Assembly (NCBI RefSeq): GCF_020382885.2 | Contig: NC_058513.1 | Coordinates: 2,557,408 to 2,621,407, forward strand | Source: Scatophagus argus | Lineage: Eukaryota; Chordata; Actinopteri; Scatophagidae | Direction: 5' to 3' | Length of the DNA stretch: 64,000 nt | Shown: in pieces, positions 36,101 to 48,141 of the stretch | Layout of the letters: each line of letters begins with the position of its first letter | Position numbering within the stretch: the stretch's first letter is position 1 | Notes under the pieces: generated by a model | Databases searched by the model: none | The model's input: only the letters and a program-made list of their open reading frames with translations | Told to the model about the DNA's origin: nothing | Position numbers and translations under genes: made by a program

Positions 36101-39100
36101 GTTCCTTTAAATCGAATGCTTGCAGTGTCCAAAACAAATGACAGAAAAATGAATTGATGCTCTTTTCAAAACAGGTCATAGTAATTACCTTAGCGAGAGG
36201 GGAACTGGCATTTTCCCTAAGTACTACTCAAACAATAGTTTTGTTGCAGATTGTTTTCAGCCACAGCCTAGAGAATGAGTTTTTGACCACTGATATGCAC
36301 AGAAGAATAAAATATACAAGGCTTTGGAAACACAGACTATACTGTATTATTGGATTCATCGTTTGCTCTTTCTTTTGCTCTTTCATCTTTACCTTAAGGA
36401 ACCCCAGATTATTTGATTTCCAATTCAATAAAGTGAACAGTGAATCATTCTACTACATTGGTCATTATGTTCATATTACAAACAATATTATTATTTAAAG
36501 TATTTCTAAAGCAGTAATTGCGTGTTACTGATGGGTAAATGTACTATATCACAATATATATTGCTATCTCAATATAAAATACATATACCGCGGTTGACAG
36601 TTGTCTCTAAGCATTCATAATGTTGGGTGTTGTTCAGCGCACACACTTGTGTAAATGTACATCAGCTGTCAGACTGACTTTTAATCCTGAAAGCTACAGT
36701 AAACAGATGCTGTCCTGTGGTCTCAAATCCAAACTGTGCAGCCTATCAAACTGCAAAATACATTCTAGCATGAGTGTCACATACTCCGCACTCTGTAGGG
36801 AAATAAAAGTGACATTTCCCATTGCTCAGGTAGAGGAGATTAGCACAACCTCATGACTTTGCAGTCTCATTTTCCATACAGTATAGAAACTTCCACATTT
36901 CATGTTTATTACCATGATGACCATGGCTTATTGGTAAGAACAACTGGGCTCAAAGAGGAAGAAAGGAAATTCACTGGCACTTAACAGTCTGCTTATGAGG
37001 CCTGGAGATGAGTGAAATCAAATTCTCTCTTCCTTTACCGCCATCTCTCTCCACACCACACATGTGCACAATATACAGTAGTATGTCTAGATCTCGACCA
37101 TCTGCAGAGCTTTCGCCTAATTGCCTGAAGTCTCTAGTGAGGCTTTCTTAGACAGACTCACTTCCCGGCTAACCCCTGTTACCACGGAAACAGCGTCATA
37201 CCCATCTCCCACCACAAACACATCCTCATCAGCATCACGTGGACATCTGCGTGTGTAATTCTACAACTAATGTCGATTCATCCCACTGCTTTGGTCCTCA
37301 GATACACTCATGCAAGCATTATGTGACATGCTCCATGTTCAGTAAACAGGAAACAGATGTCTCGAAGCCACAGGAGGATCTGATGAGATAATATTGTTGC
37401 TGTTGGTTTGTATCATGCTGTACATGTTGGGTTTACCTTCTAGTAGATTTTTTCCCTATTTTTACACAATTTTAAATGTGTCTTATTACGTAAAAGACCT
37501 TATTAAAACCGCTGACTGTTGGCTAAACCTAACCACTGATTTCACTCATGCCAAAGCCATATGCATGAGGCTGCAGTAGGAGTGACACTTGGCACATTAA
37601 AGCTGAAAATGTAAGCATGTCCGGCTAGCATACAAAGTAAAGGAGTATTTCATTACCTTACTGTACCGTTTTGTGGGGTGACAGGTTGCATTAAAACAGC
37701 CCCTCATGCACAACCAACACACGCATTGTGTAGGCTAGTGTATTGTCACTGTGTGCTTATGATGAATTATTTTATTTATTTTATTATAATTTTATTTTTT
37801 ACTCTGGTTTTATCCGAGTTTAGGCTAACTAACGGTTGCAGCACTCTACTGACCTGTATTTGATTTAGGGATGTTCACACTCCAGCAATCTCAACCAACG
37901 TCTAAGATTGTTTTGCCATACACAAAAAGTTAATCCTCATCCTAAATGCATTTAGTGTCCTAAGTCCCCCCAGTTTTTTCCACACAGGCTCCAACATCTT
38001 ACTGAGCCTTAAACATGACTAAATATTAGGAACTCTTACACATAATTCCTGAAATTGCTACCCAGGCTTTTCTCTCAAGGGAGAGGGAATAACTAACTGA
38101 AGTTATTGCTGACACTTCAGTCCAGTTGATACAAAAATTCGGAGGATGATTGCTGATGCAGAATCCATATTTTATCCACAAGTGAGATGTGACACATTTG
38201 TAAGAGTTTCTAAAAATCCTTCTGCATACCGAGTTCAAAAGGAAGCTGTAAAACGTGTAACTGCAATGAAGGGCTGCTCGAGCTTCTCAGTTCTAATCCT
38301 TTCCTCTTTCTTCCTCCTTCTACCTCTTTCAGCCTTTATCATTCATAAAGCATTAACACTGAACCAACTCACAGCTGAACCACTCTGGTTTAACATTACC
38401 CTGAAAGAGAAAAGAGAAAGAGAGAAACAGAAAGAGGGAGAGATGAGTGATGCAGTGATGCCTATCTTTGTGGGCATTTGTAATACCTACATATTATACT
38501 ACTACATGTCATCCACCAAACGGGTGCATTGTGGTCCGTGGTCAGTGAATTGATTTTTAATGGAACTTTAAGACAGACCCTCTTCCAAATGTCTGGCTAA
38601 GACCACCATAAAAACCTTTCAAGACCATTAAACCTTTAGACCATGAAACATGAAATAAATATGACAGGTTCACAATTAGATGTAGCACTTCTGATTATCT
38701 ATGGACATTCAGAGATGGGTCAATATTGAGGCCACTTTTGAATGTTGGTGGTAACCACTGCAAGACTATTAAAGGTTTATCTTACCGTACAGCACTGTTT
38801 GACTGTACTCCAACCCCCAACCAAGTATTTCAATTGAACAAATTCTCAACACAAGGTCCAGCTCACCTTAATCACCTTATTTATTTTTTAGAATCATCTA
38901 ATATTGATGTTCTTGTATGGCAGCAGGGTTTACTGTTGATAGGCTCACTACTCAGCAGACATTCATAAAGGGTCAAAATGTAATGGTTTGGTCATGACCT
39001 CTTCTGATCGAAAATGACTCGACATAACATGACACTCAAACATCTAAACTTCAAAACCTTTATGGAGAGGACAGAGAACAGCTTGGCAGTTTCTCATTTA

Positions 39101-40145
39101 ATGTCGGCCACAGCTGGAGGGCTCTGAAGATGGTGGGTACCTCAGTGTGACTTTTCTAAGTGGATTTACAAATGAAAAGACAGGCCTGTAAGGGATGAAG
39201 TATTGACTGATGACTAACTTGGGTGCTTTTGAGCGCTGCCTTTAATTCATTTCATCGTCTTGAAGGTTATCTTCTCCAGCATGTGAGTCACAGTGTAATA
39301 GCGGTACACTGCCAAGCTCTTGTAAAAGATAATAGTGTTCATGCTGCTTGGAAGCAGAAATGTCCTCTGTGACGCAGATGCTGACTCACAACTCAAAATT
39401 AAATATGGTCCTGACACCAATAAATTTTTGATCAATCCTGACTGTCTTCCTGCAGACAATCCTCGTCGGGGACAGTGGAGTGGGAAAAACGTCTCTGTTG
39501 GTGCAGTTCGATCAGGGAAAGTTCATCCCCGGCTCTTTCTCTGCTACAGTGGGCATTGGATTCACGGTGTGTACCGGAGTGTGTTTGTGCATGCACAATT
39601 TGTATACATATGTCTTTTACAGACAGGACATTCTGTGGTTGAGCTTATGTAAATCGCACGTGTTATTTAACTATAAACATTATCTTTTCTCACTCACCTC
39701 TAGTGATATCTAGCCACCTGAGATATCTGCCTCCATCCCTATATAATGAGAGTAAATGGAATTTTGTCTGAGGTGCATACACCATTGAAAAATTCAACAG
39801 CAGCACGTCCTTACAGACATAATTTTGGGAAATGAGGCACTGCGACTACATAAAAGTCCTCCAGACAAAATGCAAGACAAGCTGATCGTCACGGTTAACA
39901 GCCAACAAATTTTCTGTGATATAAATCTAATGAGCTACTGCAGGCCTGGTGGCCCACCGACCACGTGTGGCCCAGTGAACATAAGGTTGATGTGTGACAA
40001 AAATATGTAAACTACTCACAGTGTATGTGTATGTATGTATGTCTCACACACATTTGCTTACAGATGTGATGTACATGTACTAACATTGCTGTTTTTGACT
40101 ACATTCATTTGCAATTGTTTAAAATTCTGAATCATCAACACCCCC

Positions 40146-40176
<31 letters not shown>

Positions 40177-41609
40177 ACACAAAAAAAAGTAAAACTTGTA
40201 TGAAATATTTTGATATTTTGTTTTGCCCCAGCATAGTGGCTCATGACAGGCAAGAGAGGCTGCCCCTTGGGAGTACATTCTATCTCCCTGGCCAATGGGA
40301 AAATGGTCTGACCAACCCATAGTTCATGGACTGGACCCTGTAACTCCCACATGACTCTTATGTCTTTGGCCTCTGCTCTTCTCTTGACAGTTCAGGTTTC
40401 ATATTAAATGTAAAACAAAGAACGCCTTATTGTCAAAATATAACCGTCCATTCTCTTGGCCTCTCGCTGATATCACACATCAGTGGTTAATGACAAGATC
40501 ACCTCGTTCTCATTCCCAGATCGTCAACAATTGAATCTCTCAGATATCATTTTTCAGTGTGTTATGATGGGGGCAAGTTTCAGGTCTGTCTGACAGTCAT
40601 TAAGCCTTTTTTTGTCTGTGTGTAGTTCTGACAAATTGTTCATTTAACCGGTCTTAAATGTATTCGGTGCCCATTCTAACATCAACTACTTTTCTGCTTT
40701 TCTTAGAATAAAGTGGTGACTGTTGACAATGTAAAAGTCAAACTACAGGTCAGTAAGCGAATCTGTTTTTTTGACGTGAGTTCACGATAGCAACCTGCTT
40801 TTAGAGCACAGGCTGGATTGCTCTTGGGCACCGGTGTTGTAACTGAAAATTAGACTTAGCCAAGTGGAACCAGGCCAAGTCACCATATGCAGCTTCTTTT
40901 TCCTTTTCTGTTTCAGATATGGGACACGGCGGGACAGGAAAGGTTCAGAAGTGTGACACATGCGTATTACAGAGATGCACACGGTGAGGCAAATATACAC
41001 CACCTACATCTGATCCTCAGCTGCACTTTTATCCAGAAAATTTCCTGTTATAAAGAAGTACAACACTACAACTGTATGTTAATTTCTCTTTTTCATTGGT
41101 TGTGTCTCCAAAGCACTGCTCCTCCTGTATGATATCACCAGCAAAACCTCCTTTGACAACATCAGGGTAAGTCTGGTATATGTCTCCTACCTGGAAATGA
41201 GTGGGACAGGAAAGGGAAATGGCCTTTAATAAAAATAAATGAAGCTATGATCTATAACCTATCAGCTATCAGTAGTGCACATATATATATGTTTGTGTGT
41301 GAGCGTGCGTGCATGCGCGTGTGTGTGGACGTGTATTCCTGTAGTTGTGGGGACAAAAATGTGTTTACACGGTCACATTGTGGGGACCTGCTTTACATAT
41401 GGGAACAAAATGCAAGTTCCCACAAGGCAAATCATTAAATATTAGGGTGAAGACCTGCTTTAAGTTTAGTTTGAGGTCAGGTTTAGGTTAAGGTAAGCTT
41501 CAGGATTATGCAAGTGATGTTTATTGTTATGGTTATGTGGTGGTTAAGCCTCCAGGAAATGAATAAGTCCATGTAATGCCCCCAAAAGGGAAATGAAAAT
41601 GGAAACAAG

Positions 41610-41659
<50 letters not shown>

Positions 41660-43846
41660 TGTGTGTGTGTACTAACCTGCCTTCCAAGTTTCAGCTTGAT
41701 GCAAGCTGAAACTTCTCTCTGTTTTCTCTCTGTTTTGTTGGACTGTGTGTGTATTTATATATTTGTCCTTCCTTCTCGTTTCATTTCAGGCATGGTTAAC
41801 AGAGGTCCATGAGTATGCACAGAGCGATGTAGTCATCATGTTGCTGGGCAACAAGGTAATAGTTTGAGAAGCTCAGTGATTGAAAGAAAAATTGTTAAGA
41901 AAACAAAAAAGGATGTGATCTGTAGTGAAATCCACCTGGAAAACTGTGGGTTCCTTTGTATTGTATGTGTGTCAGGAGGATGTTCATTAAATATCTTTGC
42001 AATATATACTGGAGGCACATTAAATGCACAAGCACTTGTATTGTGTCGTGGGTGACACAACACAAAAAGAATTATTTAGTTCAAGTAAAAGAAGAACCCG
42101 CCCAGTGCCCCTTTCAGTGATTAGATGCTCTATGACTAACTTAAGTGTGTTTGTTTACCTAGTCTAACCATGCTGTACTGCATCTCTGTGGCAGGCCGAC
42201 ATGAGCAGTGACAGAGCGATCAGGAGAGATGAAGGAGAGAGGCTGGCCAGAGTGAGTGTTTTCATTCAGCTTTCATTCACCAGAAGTGATGTGGTTTACT
42301 CTCCTGCTCACTACTGTTTGCTCCTTTTCATGTCCTCAGGAGTATTCAGTTCCTTTCATGGAGACGAGTGCCAAGACAGGAGTCAACGTAGAGCTGGCTT
42401 TCACTGCTGTGGCAAAGTATGAAACTATTACTAAACTCTTATTCCTTTCAACTGCTTTCTGTTTAAACAGAGACTAATAAAATAATAAGTAAAAACCATT
42501 ACTATTTATTATTATTACTTATTGTCAAGGTTTTATTAAAAAACATGTATATTGTCATTAGACAGTAGAAAATTCAGGGATGTTATGATTCTATTTTTTT
42601 TTAAGCTGACCCCGTATTTGGGGTTGATCCTTGCATTTTATTTTCTCCTTTAAGGGACCTTAACTTTTTTAGCTCAATTAAATTCACTAAATACAAGAGA
42701 ATGTCTTTGTTAAATACTCTTTTATTCGTTTTAATGTGTTTTTACCTCTTAAAAATCCCTTATTCCATCAGAAAATCAATTTTAAAAACCCTCAATATAT
42801 TACAGCTCCTTAATGTATCCACCTAATGTAATATATAACAAAGTAATGATTAGGAATTCCCTTAATTTGCACTAATAATCACATTGATTAATTTAATTAA
42901 ACTGTTTATTAATGTGAATATCTTACAAGAGCTTTAAGAAATGACAATCTATTAAGTATAATCGATTTTTCTGTGAATAATAAAATTAAATTAATTATTT
43001 TAAGAATAGGCAGAGTAAATAACATTACATCAATCTAATTATATACAACAGTTCCATTCATTTTATTGATTCAGTTATTCACTTATATAACTCAGTCACA
43101 GTCAGCCACAGCTCTTAAACTGCTGAACCCTTTAGACTGAACCATTCCGTATTCTCCTCATAGCTTTTCCATGTTCCACGGCTGCTTCCGAGAAATGACG
43201 AGTGTGCATTTTTTATTACCGCAATGTAAAATCCTCTGAAACAGTGTGAAATGAAATGTCTGGTCGGTAACTCAGCAGGCATGGTGATGCAGCTCACACA
43301 GCAGGCTTCAGAGATGGCTCAGTAAAATGGCCCCGCACCTCATCATTTCCTTTGACTTTCAGATACACTGTAAAAAAATTAAAAAAAATCAAATATGAAT
43401 TGGGTAGAATCAACTAATCATCCCTCATGAACTTAACTTAAATATACAAGTTCTACATACTTCAATTTCAGTCAGACAGCGCTAGTTTCAAACACTTATG
43501 ACAGCCACAGAATACGAGGTTGATGTTAGCAGGTGTATTCATGATATTGAAAATATTTCAATGCATGATGAAGGTTGGTCCAGTATGCTGCTTGAAATCA
43601 AGAAGGAAGGAAATCACATCTGTTTGTAATGTCATCATTTAGCGTGATTTAATATCTCTAAGTTTATTGAACATGATTTTTCAAGTTGAAGTAAATCTGT
43701 ACAGTTTTATAACTGTGTGATGTCTGGTTCTGTTCTTCAGGGAACTGAAGCATCGGGCCGTCCAGCATCCCAGTGAACCCAAGTTCCAGATTCATGAATA
43801 CATCGAAGCACAGAGGGAGAAGTCAGGCTGCTGCAGCTACTTCTAA
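33146..43846 (+). CDS. rab37: RAB37 small GTPase (complete, 9 coding exons)
   Basis: Rab GTPase of the RAB26/RAB37 branch, associated in mammals with secretory-granule and vesicle exocytosis. Exons: 33146-33301, 39456-39566, 40707-40748, 40917-40983, 41114-41166, 41790-41855, 42195-42251, 42340-42416 and 43741-43846; 244 residues. Residues 1-52 are a variable N-terminus ([20 protein letters not shown]...), and 33146 is the first in-frame ATG of the open exon. Motifs: P-loop GDSGVGKT (57-64), switch I Thr83, WDTAGQE (105-111), NKAD (164-167), ETSAK (192-196). The C-terminal CC (240-241) in GCCSYF is the likely geranylgeranylation site. [20 protein letters not shown] and [17 protein letters not shown] favour RAB37 over RAB26. 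Oddity: Gly87 in TVGIGF, where most Rabs have Asp (GIDF). Intron 1 is 6.2 kb. Confidence 0.95.
33302..39455 (+). other. rab37 intron 1, no nested gene seen
   Basis: 6.15 kb. No alternative P-loop exon, repeat of known type or RNA gene was recognised on reading both strands. Short open frames (such as 36154-36498) lack coding character. Confidence 0.5.
40141..40188. repeat. Compound tract (C)22-(AC)n-(A)n in rab37 intron 2
   Basis: 22 cytosines, about nine AC units and eight adenines in succession. The complementary strand carries a 22-G run with G-quadruplex potential. Assembly error in run length is possible. Confidence 0.9.
41612..41670. repeat. (GT)n microsatellite, rab37 intron 5
   Basis: About 23 uninterrupted GT units, a CT interruption, then further GT units. 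It lies about 120 bp before exon 6. Confidence 0.9.
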
Positions 43847-46800
43847 ATCACATCTCCTGAGTCCTCCTCCCACTACTCCTGGTGAACAGACTGTCAGAGA
43901 CACGCTGAGAGCCACCGAGTGGGAGGAAGCTCTATTAAGTCACTGCTGCTCCCAAAATATGACGCTGCATTCATTCAAGACTAAAAGCCAAAAGTAGATC
44001 AATGAAGTGAGAGGAAGAGATACCAAGCTACAGACTCACAAAACCCTCACTTCTCTTTAGCCAAGAACAGTTTACACAACTCCTTAGACTGACATTTATC
44101 ATTATGAGCAACATTTGCACTTGAGATTTTATCTGATTATTTCCAATTCATTACATATAACTGAAAAAAACACTAAGTCTATTAGTTTCTATGTGAGAAT
44201 TAAATCAGTATACTCATACGTGTTAACATGTTAACTAGCTGAAGTCAGGATGTGGTTAGCCTAACTTAGCATAAACAATGATGGCGGGAAGAAACAGCTT
44301 GCTTGGTTCTGTTTACAGTTTTTAAAAAAGGCTCCTACAGACATTTCCTAAGCTCAGCTATCAACACGTTGTTCTTATTTAATTAACCATTATGTACTGC
44401 AGGCTAATGTTCAGAAAATTGAATATTTACCAAGTTCAGTATCTTAGTTTAGCATGTTAGCATGCTGATATTTGCGAACTGGCATTGCCATTACCTGATC
44501 TGGGCCAGTTTCATGATCTTTTGGGCCTGGCTGATAGGTAGGCCTAATTTTAATGGCAATAGTTGTTGAGCCATTACAGGCCAAACTGATGGACTGACTG
44601 ACTGACGGACAAGGCCATGCCAAGAGCTGTCATGCTACCATAGTTAAAACAACAATTTGTGCTCTGGGTATATGTTGCAGCTATCCAATGCTTACCTTAG
44701 CTAAGCTAGTCTAACAACATCCTGACTGACTCTCCTTACTTAATGCAGAGACAAGAGAATTCATCCCATATAGATCTCTTATGGGAAATATTTACTTTTT
44801 TTACATTTTAACTTCCCACTCAATCATTGCAGAAAGAATGGTGAAGGATGTTGCCAATACACCAGTTTGCCAAAGTGAAAGGTACTGTAAAAACTATACC
44901 CATGCATCACTAATATAAATCAGAAGGCAGCATACTCGAAAACTTTTTCTGATCTTTCTACCAGGTGAGCAGTTCTCACTGGACTGAATCAAGTTCAAGT
45001 TCTATTACAGTGTGTGGCAGGCAGTAGGCTTGGCTGGATAGATGGATCAAACACATGACTTTCACCCAGGGTGCTGCTGTCCACATACTGTGTGAAACCA
45101 AAAGTCAACACTGATTCATTTTCATTAACATAAAATACTTAAGTTAAACCATGATCTTTTTCTAAACCTAACCAAGTAGTTTTGGTACCTAAGCATCTGC
45201 GACCAACTAGTTAACCAGGTGATGATAAAGATCTGATATGACAATGGTCCAATGAAGATGTGTTGACAAGGTTTCAAGGTAGACGTATCTAAATTTTAGT
45301 TTCATCTTTAAAAAATCAACATTGCAACAACCTTATATATCATGTTATTGACCAACAGATCCACACAAAGGTCTTACACTGTGCCATGGATGCAATTCAA
45401 AGCCAAGTACTTGAACAAATGCCCTGTTTGTTTATGACATTTTCGACAAACTGTTTTTGATAAATGACATTTGGCTGCTGCTGAGTGCTTACTGAAACAC
45501 AAGAAAGGTCATGGATACAGAAAAAGCTAGTGTGATCTGAGTGTCTGGTGAGGAAGAGTGTTCAGTTTCTGAACATGAAGAGGAAGACAAGATGTTTTGG
45601 TCATCTGAAGTGTGTGTCTAGAATAGGAATGCTGCATAAGACCAAACATAACATGAGCTAACTGATCTGCAGTTGGATTTCCAATTTACAGTTCCAATAA
45701 TTTAGGAATCTATGTACATTTGTGAATTTGTGAGTGAGTGAAAATATTTTGGAAAACATGTTTTTGACATGTTATCTGTATTATTTTCACTCCAAAAACA
45801 ATATTTTTCATTTATGACCAGACTTTAATACTCAGTTGCATGTTTGCTGGATTGCATGTACCAAATCTGTGCACAGTGCCTCCAGAGCATATTAAACACT
45901 GTTTATATTTGTATCAAGATGATCACAAGAATATGAACAACCAATGAGCATTTCTTTTCAGATTTCAATTCAACACTCAGGGTTAAATTTTGTTTTGGAA
46001 TGCAAAATCTATTGTGTGTATATCAACACATTAAAGCTGCATTAATTGATTTGAAAAAGTATTTTTGGCCACCAGGAGGCAGCAAAATAGAGTGTAAACA
46101 CAACATTGATCACCTTGAAAAATTGTTTTGGTAAATGTGTTAGCTTAAATAGAATGCATATTTACAAGTCCAGAATACATTCTCAGTAGGTTTTTCACCA
46201 TGGATTACAACTTTTACATTATACATAATTACTTGTAATATAAAAAAATATTGATTAGTGCAGCTTTAAGGAATTAATGATGTCAGAACAACAGCCCCAT
46301 CTTCAGGTTTTACTGTAACAAAAACCATTTTATATTTGACAACAGTGCATATGCAATGCTCTTGTGCAGATATTTCATATTGGTCAGTTCCAGTGAGAAT
46401 CCTCTGACTCAGTTTGGACAGCTCAAGTCTGACACAGATTGATTGGTTGATGATAAAAAAAAATATTCAAACTGTGGCCATTAGATATCGTATATTATTT
46501 GTTGTCAGACCATGCTGCCAAAAGTTGTCTTTGATGTGTTGTATGCCGCATAAAAATTAAACTATTTTTAACTGAGCACACTTTATATCAAGTCTTCTTG
46601 CAGCCACCCAGAATATGGTTATTAACTATATTCTTCAAGGTTCTTGAATTTCTTTGCCTGGATTTATACTTCACTCATACAACAATCATGTGTGATGATC
46701 AAAATTTAAAATTTAGAGGAGGAAGTTGCGTGGTACCTTAGAGGAATACCTAGAAACTTCCCATTTGCAGGTCTAGCCTTCAAAATAAAAGCCTAAGCGT

Positions 46801-48141
46801 TTCAAAAACGTGGACTTGATCTTTCCTTTGGCCGTCATCTTCGTGCAGACTCACTTTTTCGGCTTGGTACACTTTTTACTTTGTGCTATTTGCTCTTTAA
46901 TGTAAAGAAGCTAAGTGAAGTTATGACATTTCTTTGATAAAATCCTATCTTAAATTGAGGTGCAATTGTTGGCTGTTGAAAATTGTTCAAAATGTTAAGA
47001 TTTCTTGGAGAAAATCTTGACAACCCTCACAGGTACGTACTGTTTTTTTTTTAAAAGATGCCTGACATCTGCCTGCATACCAATGTGGTTAAGTCATAAT
47101 TGAAAAAAAAAACTCCAGTAACATGACATGGAACAAAAATAGAAGGAAAAAAATGCTTCCCAGACTCTGACATTGGTGTTCCAATCAAACTGAACACATT
47201 TTATGACAGGCCTGTCCAGTTCCATTCCATTGACAAGCCTCTGCTTCTTTAAACGGGAGGAGGCCGAAAGAACACATCCAGGAGATTAAACAAAAGTAAC
47301 ACAGTTTGTCCTGACTGCATACTAACTTATATACCGCCAAATTAGTTCATATTATTGGTAACTTTTGTGCTTTTCTTGTTATCACAAGTTATTATTGACT
47401 TCCCAACACACCACTTGTGTGATAAATCATGTACAGTCACAGTTTTGTCAGAAAACAATATAATGTTCGCAGAGGGTAGAGACTGAAAATCCAAACATTA
47501 TATGTTTTTGAAGAGCAGTAACCAAAGAAAAATAATACATTGAAATCACATTGCTGTTCGTACCAAAGGCCATGAATTTAGAAGTACAGATCTCATAGTT
47601 CAATCAGCACCCTACCCATGATTATTGTTTTTTTCATTTCACATGCTCTATTAGGCCATAAAATATTAAGACACGTTTTTAAAATCTTGTAAATCATTTT
47701 GTAACTGTTTGACAGGAGCTGTCTTCATAAAGTTTATTTTTATTTATTTATTTATTAGTTTTTCTACACCATGTTCTAAAAGTCAGTATGAAAGCGTGCT
47801 CTCTTGTCATCTTTTACTTTGAAAAGCTGATGACACCTGTTAAAGTTATTGTGATAGCTTGACGGTGGTATTGAACGGGACTTCGGTGGATTGAATGCGA
47901 AAAGAAGATTGCAACACAGCAGTTCAAAGGGGAGGATCTGTGAACCAAGGCGGTAGGAGTGAAAACACAACATCGGCAGGGGAACGTTGATTATAACTCA
48001 GTTCAGCGGAAGTGGAGCTCGAGCGAAGTTCGTATGCGCAACAGGTGTCAGTCTGCTGGATGGTTGTTGAGCGACTCGTCATTTAAAGGCTTTTAGTAAA
48101 CTCTAAGCATAAAAGTTTCCGTCGGTTATCACAGGAACAAC
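43847..48141. other. rab37 3' region and rab37-nherf1 spacer
   Basis: Contains the unassigned rab37 3' untranslated region, degenerate teleost repeats at 44255-44650, and then AT-rich sequence. Close to nherf1, GCGGAAGTG (48006-48014, ETS-like) and ATGCGCA (48034-48040, NRF1-like half) sit in GC-richer DNA that is probably its promoter. Confidence 0.5.
44255..44650 (+). repeat. Degenerate teleost interspersed repeats
   Basis: The segment ttagcctaacttagcataaa, then gggaagaaacagcttgcttg, resembles one common teleost repeat. From about 44440, a gcatgttagcatgctgat block, aatggcaatagttgttgagc and actgactgactgacggac resemble the end of another, which in better copies reads ..ATAGTTGTTGAG..GGACCGACCGAC... 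Assigned from remembered consensus only. Confidence 0.55.

Noticed and set aside
36154-36498. 114-codon open frame in rab37 intron 1
   Set aside because: Composition reflects AT-rich intron sequence; no splice signals or domain.
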